A DNA stretch of 64,000 nt from Bacteroidota bacterium. Its GTDB lineage: Bacteria > Bacteroidota > Bacteroidia > B-17B0 > Aurantibacillaceae. The notes under the pieces were generated by a model, which did no database searches, was not told the origin of the DNA, and was given only the letters and a program-made list of their open reading frames with translations. Below, in pieces: positions 44,043-51,044 of this stretch (positions within the stretch are counted from its first letter, which is position 1; each line of letters starts with the position of its first letter). The stretch spans positions 372,001 through 436,000 of the forward strand of contig JAUXZS010000024.1 in assembly GCA_030692515.1 (NCBI GenBank), in the 5' to 3' direction. A program made the translations under genes and the position numbers.

Positions 44043-44341
44043 TGTATATGAAAACAAAACATAAATACAAATTAATAGACGGTGAATTCGATCCTTGCGA
44101 AGCCAGGAGCGTTTTGCTTACACTAGTAAATAGTAAGATAAATTTTCATTCCATGCAGTCTTTTGGCCTCACGGTAAGAACAAGTGGTGACACTTCTTTT
44201 CATGACAAACGGATACTGGAATTGACGCAAACTAATACTGATATTAGAGCGCTTATTGATTATGCAGAAAAAAATAAACTTCATCTGAGTGTTGATGGAA
44301 CTATAGAGATTAAAATAATAGATGCCTCAAAGCAAAAATAG
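44042..44341 (+). CDS. Small protein, paralogue of the previous gene (99 aa)
   Basis: The core YKLIDGEFDPCEARSVLLTL and VNSKINFHSMQSFG aligns with the previous protein over about 35 residues, then HDKRILELTQTNTDIRALID forms the same second helix. Unlike the shorter paralogue it contains one Cys and a short insert (LTVRTSGDTSF). Its last 20 bases overlap the start of the DUF6671 gene in another frame. Function is unknown; the conserved coupling within this cluster suggests a subunit or regulator of a neighbouring enzyme. Confidence 0.65.
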   Translation: MYMKTKHKYKLIDGEFDPCEARSVLLTLVNSKINFHSMQSFGLTVRTSGDTSFHDKRILELTQTNTDIRALIDYAEKNKLHLSVDGTIEIKIIDASKQK

Positions 44342-45182
44342 AAACTTGTTTGCTGGGCGAAAATTAATTATTGCCACTAAACATAATAAAGAGTTAGTTA
44401 TTTCGCCTATTCTAACAAAAAAATTAGCTGTAGAGTGCTTTATTAACAAAAATCTCGACACAGATAGCCTTGGGACTTTTACTGGAGAAATAGAACGTTT
44501 AGATGATGTTTTAGAAACTGCCAGAAAAAAATGTCTTATGGCAATGAAAATTTCGAATTGCGATATGGCTGTTGCTAGTGAGGGCTCTTTTGGTCCGCAT
44601 CCAACGCTAGGATTCATTAATGCAAATGATGAAATATTGCTTTTTATTGATAAAAAAAACGACTTGGAAATAGTAATCAGAGAACGCAGTTTCAAAACAA
44701 ATTTTAATGGGCAAGAAATTAAATCAGTTGAGCAATTAAATATTTTCGCTACCAAAGCTCAATTTCCAAGTCACGGCTTAATAATACGTAAAGCCTATGG
44801 CGATAATTCTGAAATTATTAAAGGTATTATAGATTCCAATGTCTTAAAAAAATCTTTTGAATCGTTAAAAAATAAATACGGATCGGTATATATTGAAACC
44901 GATATGCGAGCTATGTTTAATCCCACCCGAATGAAGGTAATAAAAAAAGCAGCGCAGAAATTGGTAGATAAGATTACATCTTTTTGCCCGCAATGTTATA
45001 CGCCTGGTTTTGGCATCACTAATGCCAACGCAGGATTACCCTGCAGTTTATGCAGCTTCCCAACAAGAACAATTCTATCTTACGAATACAAATGCATTAA
45101 GTGTCAATATAAAGAGGATAAGAAATATCCTCACAACAAAACAACCGAAGAACCAACCTTTTGCGATAACTGTAACCCCTGA
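44322..45182 (+). CDS. DUF6671 family protein with C-terminal zinc-ribbon pairs
   Basis: The 286-residue protein begins FAGRKLIIATKHNKELVISP and contains DTDSLGTFTGEIERLDDVLE, CLMAMKISNCDMAVASEGSF GPHPTLGF and YIETDMRAMFNPTRMKVIKK. Its C-terminal 70 residues hold four C-x2-C pairs (CPQC, CSLC, CIKC, CDNC), enough for two zinc ribbons. I recall this pattern as DUF6671, a family of unknown function; the conserved acidic and Ser/Thr residues in DTDSLGTFTGE and the GSFGPHP loop look like an active site. It overlaps the previous gene by 20 bases, and the dihydroorotase-like gene starts 7 bases after its stop, so it is in the core of the operon. Confidence 0.75.
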   Translation: MPQSKNRNLFAGRKLIIATKHNKELVISPILTKKLAVECFINKNLDTDSLGTFTGEIERLDDVLETARKKCLMAMKISNCDMAVASEGSFGPHPTLGFINANDEILLFIDKKNDLEIVIRERSFKTNFNGQEIKSVEQLNIFATKAQFPSHGLIIRKAYGDNSEIIKGIIDSNVLKKSFESLKNKYGSVYIETDMRAMFNPTRMKVIKKAAQKLVDKITSFCPQCYTPGFGITNANAGLPCSLCSFPTRTILSYEYKCIKCQYKEDKKYPHNKTTEEPTFCDNCNP

Positions 45183-45189
45183 TTATACA

Positions 45190-46542
45190 ATGAAGAAACT
45201 TTTAATAAAAAATGCGACACTGGTTAACGAGGGCTCTATCTTTATTTCAGATGTATTAATTTCTAATAACCGTATTGAAAGGATTGCAAAATCCATAACA
45301 TTGGAACATAAAAACAATGAGGTGATTGAAGCTGAAGGTCTTTACCTTCTTCCTGGAATGATAGATGATCAAGTACATTTTAGAGAACCTGGCTTAACAT
45401 ATAAAGCATCTCTCTATTCTGAATCAAAGGCAGCAATTGCCGGTGGAATTACCTCTTTTATGGATATGCCAAACACAATTCCAAATACATTAACGCTCGA
45501 ATTGTTAGAGGAAAAATATCAGCTAGCTCAAAAAAATTCCTTAGCTAATTACTCTTTTTTTATGGGTATTAACAAATTTAATTTAGAAGAGGCATTAAGA
45601 ATTAATAATGAAACTGTTTGTGGATTAAGCGATGATGGTTTATATTTTGACAACGATGAAGGAATACTTGCAAATTACCCCGATTTTCTAGCTGAATTAT
45701 TTAGTAAAACAAATTCATTAGTTGCCCTACATTGTGAAGACGATGCTATAATAAAATCCGCATTTAATTTTTATGATAAATTACATGAAGGAGATATTTC
45801 AGTAAAATATCATCCGCTAATCCGTTCTAATAACGCATGTGTTACCGCCACAAAGAGAGTTATTCTTTTGGCTGAAAAGTTTAATACGCGACTGCATATT
45901 TTACATGTTTCTACTTTAAATGAAACAGATTTTTTTAGAACAGATCTACCTTTAAGAGAAAAAAGGATAACTGGCGAAGCTTGCGTCCATCATTTGTGGT
46001 TTTCAGATGAAGACTACTTGAAACTTGGGAATAAAATAAAATGGAATCCTTCCATTAAAACTCGTGAGGATAAAGATGGTCTTTTAAAAGCACTCAAAGA
46101 AAAAAAACTAGACATTATCGCCACAGATCATGCTCCGCATACTTTATCAGAAAAAGAGGGGAAATATATTAACGCAAAGTCTGGTGGACCCTTAGTACAA
46201 CACGCACTACCTTTAATGTTGGAACTATATCATCAGGGTAAAATATCTTTAGAGGACATTGTTGAAAAAACCAGCCACAATGTAGCGGAAATTTATCGCA
46301 TTAAAGATCGTGGATATCTTCGCGAGGGTTATTTCGCCGATATGGTAATTGTAGATTTAAATAAATCATGGATATCATCCCAAGATGCTATTCTATATAA
46401 ATGTGAATGGTCACCTTTTGATAACGTATTGTTTAAAAGTAAAATCATAAAAACTTTCGTTAACGGCAATTTAATATTTGATAATGGAACATTTAATGAA
46501 AATATAAAAGGTAAACGATTGGCTTTTGAAAAGGAAAGATAA
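45190..46542 (+). CDS. Dihydroorotase-like amidohydrolase lacking canonical metal ligands
   Basis: I start at the ATG at 45190 (MKKLLIKNATLVNEG), 7 bases after the DUF6671 stop; the longer frame opening at 45010 would overlap that gene by 170 bases. The 450-residue product is clearly related to Bacteroidota PyrC: GMIDDQVHFREPGLT, GGITSFMDMPNTIPNTLT, VALHCEDD (His181), LHILHVST (His239), ATDHAPHTLSEKEGK (Asp313) and FNENIKGKRLAFEKE. Two canonical features differ. The HxH of the metal site is Q61-V-H63. The segment that should read GIKLFxGSSTGN, with the carboxylated lysine that bridges the two zincs, is GLSDDGLYFDNDEG, with Ser147 at the Lys position. It may be an inactive or re-purposed paralogue; a normal pyrC would then be elsewhere in the genome. 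Confidence 0.85.
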   Translation: MKKLLIKNATLVNEGSIFISDVLISNNRIERIAKSITLEHKNNEVIEAEGLYLLPGMIDDQVHFREPGLTYKASLYSESKAAIAGGITSFMDMPNTIPNTLTLELLEEKYQLAQKNSLANYSFFMGINKFNLEEALRINNETVCGLSDDGLYFDNDEGILANYPDFLAELFSKTNSLVALHCEDDAIIKSAFNFYDKLHEGDISVKYHPLIRSNNACVTATKRVILLAEKFNTRLHILHVSTLNETDFFRTDLPLREKRITGEACVHHLWFSDEDYLKLGNKIKWNPSIKTREDKDGLLKALKEKKLDIIATDHAPHTLSEKEGKYINAKSGGPLVQHALPLMLELYHQGKISLEDIVEKTSHNVAEIYRIKDRGYLREGYFADMVIVDLNKSWISSQDAILYKCEWSPFDNVLFKSKIIKTFVNGNLIFDNGTFNENIKGKRLAFEKER

Positions 46543-46630
46543 ATCAAAAAAAAACTTATAACAGAATAACCAAATTAAAAAAAACACAAGTCAATTTAAA
46601 TAATAATAAACAACCTAATACTTTAAACCC

Positions 46631-47104
46631 ATGAAAAAAACACTATGCTTTATTTGCCCAGACTGCCACTTGGAGCAATTCATTACTAACAAATATGGCG
46701 AAAACATATTTTTTGCTACAGCTCTAGGTGCTGTTTTTAATTTTGATGATATAAATTTTTCTAAATCTTTAAATGATCTTATAGTTAGAGAGTCAATTAC
46801 TGAAATATTTATAATCAATGATACCTCTTGTCGTTTTATAAACGATGTTTTAAATAAAGGTGAAGGATTTGGCTCCTGTTCTGAATATGCTCTGAATAAA
46901 CTATTAATTTGTAATAATTCAATTGCAGCTAATAATGAGACAATAATTTTCAAAAAGAAAGCTTTAGCAGAACTTAATATTAAAAGACAAATCAATGAAA
47001 TAAGAAAAGATAAAATATTTTTACCGCAAAATATTGAAAATAAAATTAACATAAAAGGGATTGTTTTTACTAAAGCAGAGAACATTGCAATTGAATTAAA
47101 TTAA
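46631..47104 (+). CDS. Beta-carbonic-anhydrase-like protein with altered metal motif
   Basis: The 157-residue protein starts with CFICPDCHLEQF (Cys6, Cys9, Cys12). It then shows a pattern resembling the core of beta carbonic anhydrases: ENIFFATALGAVF for the strand before the first helix, FSKSLNDLIVRESITEIFII for the S-L-x-x-A-V/L helix and strand, then NDTSCRFINDVL where the family has G-H-x-x-C-G. Cys67 is in place but the His is replaced by Asn/Asp. The C-terminal half has LLICNNSIAANNET and a Lys-rich helix. The relationship is remote and rests on pattern matching, not on overall identity. It lies 14 bases upstream of the SbtA bicarbonate transporter, which supports a role in handling CO2/HCO3-. 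Confidence 0.5.
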   Translation: MKKTLCFICPDCHLEQFITNKYGENIFFATALGAVFNFDDINFSKSLNDLIVRESITEIFIINDTSCRFINDVLNKGEGFGSCSEYALNKLLICNNSIAANNETIIFKKKALAELNIKRQINEIRKDKIFLPQNIENKINIKGIVFTKAENIAIELN

Positions 47105-47118
47105 AAAAAATCATTAAA

Positions 47119-48078
47119 ATGAATTTAGAATTATTAATAGAGAATCTTACAAACCCGGCTTTTTTATTCTTTATTTTAGGAATAATAGCTGTAAAATTAA
47201 AAAGCGATCTTGAAATCCCTCAAAACTCATCAAAGTTTATTTCTTTGTATTTACTTTTCTCAATTGGGTTTAAAGGAGGACAGGAATTATCGCACGAAAC
47301 TTTTTCTGTTGAAATTTTCTGGTCTATGCTCTTCGGAATTATTATTTCATTAATAATTCCAATATACACGTTTTTTATTCTAAAAAAGAAAATGAACATT
47401 TATGATGCAGGCGCTATCGCTGCAGCTTATGGCTCAGTAAGTGCAGTTACATTTGTTACGGCGGTTTCATATCTTGAATTTCAAAAAATGGAGTTTCAAG
47501 GACACATGGTGGCTATAATGGCATTAATGGAATCACCAGCCATAATCGCCGGATTAATACTCATGTCTGTTTTTAATAAAGAAAAAACATTGCAGGTTAA
47601 TAAAATGTCAGTCATAAAACACTCGTTGACGAATGGAAGCGTATTACTTATTCTGGGTAGTTTAATAATTGGTTTGTTAGCAAATGCAAAGCAAGCAGAA
47701 GGTATAAAACCATTTACAAACGATATTTTTAAGGGCTTTCTAGCAATTTTTTTATTAGACATGGGGATAACAAGTGGGCGAAAACTCAGTTCTTTTTTTT
47801 CTAATGGTTGGTTTCCCACTATATTCGCAATGATTATCCCATTAATCAATGGCTCCGCTGTTGCTTTATTAAGTGGATTTGTGACACAGGATGTAAGTAG
47901 TCGCTTTATTTTTGCTGTATTAGCAGCAAGTGCTTCTTACATTGCGGTTCCAGCGGCAATGAAACTAGCAGCCCCAAAAGCTAACGAGGGTCTATATATC
48001 CCTATGGCACTTGCAATCACATTTCCGTTTAATATCACATTTGGAATGCCACTTTATTTATCGATTGTGTTATTATAA
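47119..48078 (+). CDS. sbtA: SbtA-type sodium-dependent bicarbonate transporter
   Basis: The 319-residue protein is a ten-helix membrane protein of the SbtA (DUF897) family. Motifs are LLFSIGFKGGQELSHETF, YGSVSAVTFVTAVSYLE, HMVAIMALMESPAIIAGLIL, FKGFLAIFLLDMGITSGRKL, SASYIAVPAAMKLAAPKANE GLYIPMALAITFPFNITFG. The two inverted five-helix repeats meet at the central hydrophilic stretch MSVFNKEKTLQVNKMSVIK. SbtA imports HCO3- with Na+ in cyanobacteria, and genomic studies of marine flavobacteria have linked SbtA plus carbonic anhydrase to anaplerotic carbon fixation. No PII-like SbtB partner is adjacent; the carbonic-anhydrase-like gene takes that position. It ends the cluster and is followed by 200 bases of non-coding DNA. 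Confidence 0.93.
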   Translation: MNLELLIENLTNPAFLFFILGIIAVKLKSDLEIPQNSSKFISLYLLFSIGFKGGQELSHETFSVEIFWSMLFGIIISLIIPIYTFFILKKKMNIYDAGAIAAAYGSVSAVTFVTAVSYLEFQKMEFQGHMVAIMALMESPAIIAGLILMSVFNKEKTLQVNKMSVIKHSLTNGSVLLILGSLIIGLLANAKQAEGIKPFTNDIFKGFLAIFLLDMGITSGRKLSSFFSNGWFPTIFAMIIPLINGSAVALLSGFVTQDVSSRFIFAVLAASASYIAVPAAMKLAAPKANEGLYIPMALAITFPFNITFGMPLYLSIVLL

Positions 48079-48281
48079 CACAGCTAAATGAATTTAAACT
48101 ACCCAGATTTATAGCTAAAACTAAATGAAAGACCTATAAAATTTAATTACGTAAATCAAGCAAGGTACAATCAAGAATTTTAAAGGCTACTCTAGAATCT
48201 TAAATTATTGACTAGAATTAAAATAGTAATGCTCGTTTTTACAATTTCTCTAATCTAATAGTAATAATATTCAGGATTAAC
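48079..48281. other. Non-coding stretch between sbtA and the tRNA terminator
   Basis: The gap between sbtA and the next protein gene is 411 bases. Its right half holds a tRNA gene and its terminator (48282-48413). In the left 200 bases I see only AT-rich sequence with no open frame of note, no hairpin with a T run for sbtA and no repeat. Confidence 0.5.
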
Positions 48282-48322
48282 AAAAAACCCGAAACCATTA
48301 ATAACACAATGATTTCGGGTTT
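48282..48322 (-). terminator. Intrinsic terminator of tRNA-Ser
   Basis: The arms AAACCCGAAA and TTTCGGGTTT enclose an 18-base loop, and on the minus strand the stem is followed by TTTTTTG. It lies 3 bases beyond the 3' CCA of the tRNA. Confidence 0.85.
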
Positions 48323-48325
48323 AGT

Positions 48326-48413
48326 TGGCGGAGAAATAGGGATTCGAACCCCAGGTACCTCGCGGTACAACAGTTTTCAAGACTGCCGCAATCGACCACT
48401 CTGCCATTTCTCC
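48326..48413 (-). tRNA. tRNA-Ser (anticodon UGA)
   Basis: Read on the minus strand, the gene begins GGAGAAATGGCAGAGTGG and ends with TTTCTCC, discriminator G and an encoded CCA. The anticodon loop is CTTGAAA on a GCAGT stem, so the anticodon is TGA. A long variable arm (TGTACCGCGAGGTACC region) identifies a class II tRNA, and the T loop GGTTCGAATCC is canonical. The total of 88 bases with CCA is right for tRNA-Ser reading UCA. Confidence 0.95.
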
Positions 48414-48489
48414 GTGCGCAAAATTACAATTTTTTTTAATTTCTCAAACCAATTTCGAAAAAAAAATCGATAACTTTATGTTTTAATAC

Positions 48490-49995
48490 ATGATTAAACC
48501 TCAATATATTCAAAAACAGCTATTTATTCTTTTGCTAGCGGCTATTTTATCATTACAAGTTAATGGGCAAATTATCGCTTACTATAACATTGGAGCCTTT
48601 AACACACCTTCAAATCAACCCTATTTAGAAACTTATCTCACAATTGTAGGAAACTCCTTATCTTCTAAACTAATTGATGGAAAACATCAAAATTCAGTAA
48701 ATATTGAGGTTAAAATCTTAAAAGATTCCACAATCGTAAAAGCCAATAAGTATAATTTAATTGGCCCAACATTTTCAGACACCTTAAATCCTCCCGCCTT
48801 TATCGACAATCAAAGGTACTCTCTTCCCAACGGCATATATACATTACACATGACGCTTACTGATAAGAATCAGCCTTCATCAAAACCAACCCAAATAAAA
48901 CAAGCTATAGTTATTTCATTTAACCAAACTCAAATTCAATCCTCAAGCATACAAGCTTTAGAATATTATAAAAAAACAACTATCCCAACTTCTATCTCAA
49001 AAAGTGGATACGACTTAATACCCTACAACATAAATTATTATCCAGAATCCACTAAAGAACTTAATTTTTATTTTGAAACTTATAATACCGATACAGTTTT
49101 AGGAATAAATAAACCTTTCTTATACGTTTATTATTTAGAAAATAGTGACAATCTTTTTAAATTAAATAGTTACGGCGATTTTAGAAAACAAAAAACTGCG
49201 AAAGTAAATCCTCTCCTAGCAAAAATAAACATTAGTAATTTAGGGAGCGGTAATTATAATTTAGTAATTGAAGCAAAAGACGAAAATAACATTACACATA
49301 TCCAGAAAAAGTATTTTTTTCAGCGATTAAATAAATCAGTTGATATTGTTGCTTTATCGAAATACAGTGAAAAGAAAACGGTTTCAGAATATTTTGGATC
49401 ATGCAACAATATAGATACTTTGAAAATGTTTGTTGAATGTTTATGGCCTATAGCTAATGGATTAGATAAAGAAAGAATTATTAATCAAGCGGTTAAAAAA
49501 GACCCAGAACTGATGAAAAATTTTGTGGTTGATTTTTGGCAACGCAGAGCTGCAGATACAGGCAATGCTTTAAAAATGTGGGCAGATTATTATAAAAGTG
49601 TTCAAGAGGTAATGGTGCTTTTTAAATGCGGAAAACAACAAGGATATTATTCTGAGCGTGGTAGAGTTTATTTGCAATATGGCAAACCAAGTCAACGGAG
49701 TATGCAATATGCTGAAGAAAATACATTTCCATATGAAATATGGCAGTATTATACCTTAAATGATAAAGCTACCAACCACAACTTTAGTAACAGAAAATTT
49801 GTTTTCGTAAATAAAAATATTGGCGACGACTGTCATGTTCTTGTACATAGTGATATGAGAGGTGAGCTTTATAACGACAGATGGCGTTTTGAAGTTACTC
49901 GAAGAAATAATAATGGTATTGGAAACCCGGATAACGTTAATCCTGCAGGCATTCAAGACAATCAGTTTAACGAAATATATAACAACCCACGGTAA
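48490..49995 (+). CDS. Secreted GWxTD domain-containing protein
   Basis: The 501-residue protein has a signal peptide (LFILLLAAILSLQVNGQ) and an N-terminal beta-rich part (IIAYYNIGAFNTPSNQPYLE, NIEVKILKDSTIVKANKYN). The C-terminal 190 residues form a GWxTD-type domain: FVVDFWQRRAADTGNALKMW, YSERGRVYLQYGKPSQRSMQ, PYEIWQYYTLNDKATNHNFS and FVFVNKNIGDDCHVLVHSDM. The GWxTD tetrapeptide itself is replaced (GYYSERGR), but the following RGRVYLQYGKP and PYEIWQYY are diagnostic. Function of the domain is unknown; such proteins are widespread in Bacteroidota. Its stop is 5 bases before the glycosyltransferase start, so the two are co-transcribed. Confidence 0.82.
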   Translation: MIKPQYIQKQLFILLLAAILSLQVNGQIIAYYNIGAFNTPSNQPYLETYLTIVGNSLSSKLIDGKHQNSVNIEVKILKDSTIVKANKYNLIGPTFSDTLNPPAFIDNQRYSLPNGIYTLHMTLTDKNQPSSKPTQIKQAIVISFNQTQIQSSSIQALEYYKKTTIPTSISKSGYDLIPYNINYYPESTKELNFYFETYNTDTVLGINKPFLYVYYLENSDNLFKLNSYGDFRKQKTAKVNPLLAKINISNLGSGNYNLVIEAKDENNITHIQKKYFFQRLNKSVDIVALSKYSEKKTVSEYFGSCNNIDTLKMFVECLWPIANGLDKERIINQAVKKDPELMKNFVVDFWQRRAADTGNALKMWADYYKSVQEVMVLFKCGKQQGYYSERGRVYLQYGKPSQRSMQYAEENTFPYEIWQYYTLNDKATNHNFSNRKFVFVNKNIGDDCHVLVHSDMRGELYNDRWRFEVTRRNNNGIGNPDNVNPAGIQDNQFNEIYNNPR

Positions 49996-50000
49996 ATAAA

Positions 50001-51044
50001 ATGTATATACCTAGTGTAGCTGTTGTAATTTTAAATTTTAATGGAAAAGATTTTTTAGAAAAATTTTTACCCAGCGTTCTCGAAAATTCGCAAAGTCATT
50101 CTATTTACGTAGCCGATAACGGCAGTAATGACGATTCAGTTTCCTATTTAAAAACTTATTTTCCGCAGGTTAAACTTATAGAAATTGAAATAAATTGCGG
50201 CTTTGCAAAAGGTTATAATACGGCATTAAAACAAATAACGACAGATTATTACGTTTTGCTAAATAGTGATGTTGAAGCAACACAAAATTGGATAGCACCG
50301 ATAATTAATTTAATGCAGAGCGATGAGAAAATTGCTGCATGTCAACCAAAATTACTCGATTTTAAAAATAAAAATTTCTTTGAATATGCCGGTGCATCTG
50401 GCGGATACATTGATAAATACGGTTATCCATTTTGCAGAGGTAGAATTTTTAATTCTCTTGAAAAAGATGTCAATCAATATGATGACACTAGAGAAATTTT
50501 TTGGGCAACTGGCGCCTGCCTTTTTGTTAAAGCAAAAGCGTTTTGGGAAGTTAATGGTTTAGATGATGATTATTTTGCCCACATGGAAGAAATAGATCTT
50601 TGTTGGCGTTTAAAAAACGTAGGTTATTCTATATTCGTTGAACCAAAATCAATTGTGTATCACGTTGGTGGTGGCACATTAAATAAAATATCGTCGCGCA
50701 AAACTTTTTTAAATTTTAGAAACAATTTAATCACTTTAACAAAAAACGATTCGTCAAATTTTTTATTCTTTAAGTTAATTTATAGACTTAAACTAGATGC
50801 AATTGCCGCATTTAAATTTTTAGTTGATGGGCAACCGAAACATTTTTTTGCTGTAATAAGAGCGCATTTCGCTTATTATAGTGAACTTCCCAAAACATTA
50901 TCAAAAAGAAAAAAATTAAAACAACAACCCACTTTTAAATTTAATAAATCATCTATTTACAACGGAAATATTGTTTTTGATTACTTTTTAAAAAAGAAGA
51001 AAAAATTTAGCGACTTAGAAAAATCAAATTTCTTTTCTAATTAA
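50001..51044 (+). CDS. Family 2 glycosyltransferase (rhamnosyltransferase-like)
   Basis: The 347-residue protein is a GT-A fold enzyme. It has VAVVILNFNGKDFLEKFLPS, the nucleotide-sugar pocket YVADNGSNDDSVSYLKTYFP and NCGFAKGYNTALKQ. The DxD-like site is LLNSDVEATQNWIAPIINLM, and the acceptor side has EIFWATGACLFVKAKAFWEV and DDYFAHMEEIDLCWRLKNVG (the E-x-D-x-x-W-R motif). The C-terminal 100 residues are basic and contain one weak hydrophobic segment. It transfers a sugar, often rhamnose, to a surface polysaccharide or lipid, at the inner membrane. Its 3' end overlaps the convergent sodium symporter gene by 8 bases. Confidence 0.92.
   Translation: MYIPSVAVVILNFNGKDFLEKFLPSVLENSQSHSIYVADNGSNDDSVSYLKTYFPQVKLIEIEINCGFAKGYNTALKQITTDYYVLLNSDVEATQNWIAPIINLMQSDEKIAACQPKLLDFKNKNFFEYAGASGGYIDKYGYPFCRGRIFNSLEKDVNQYDDTREIFWATGACLFVKAKAFWEVNGLDDDYFAHMEEIDLCWRLKNVGYSIFVEPKSIVYHVGGGTLNKISSRKTFLNFRNNLITLTKNDSSNFLFFKLIYRLKLDAIAAFKFLVDGQPKHFFAVIRAHFAYYSELPKTLSKRKKLKQQPTFKFNKSSIYNGNIVFDYFLKKKKKFSDLEKSNFFSN

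Noticed and set aside
44327-44755. Antisense open frame of 142 codons opposite the DUF6671 gene
   Set aside because: The plus-strand frame has clear family motifs and operon spacing; the antisense product has no recognisable feature.
45010-45189. Longer N-terminus for the dihydroorotase-like protein
   Set aside because: The extra 60 residues lie in another frame of the DUF6671 gene; the family N-terminus begins exactly at the ATG at 45190.
46615-47085. Antisense open frame of 156 codons opposite the carbonic-anhydrase-like gene
   Set aside because: Nearly equal in length to the sense frame, but the sense frame fits the operon, has an ATG just after a gap and a coherent fold pattern.
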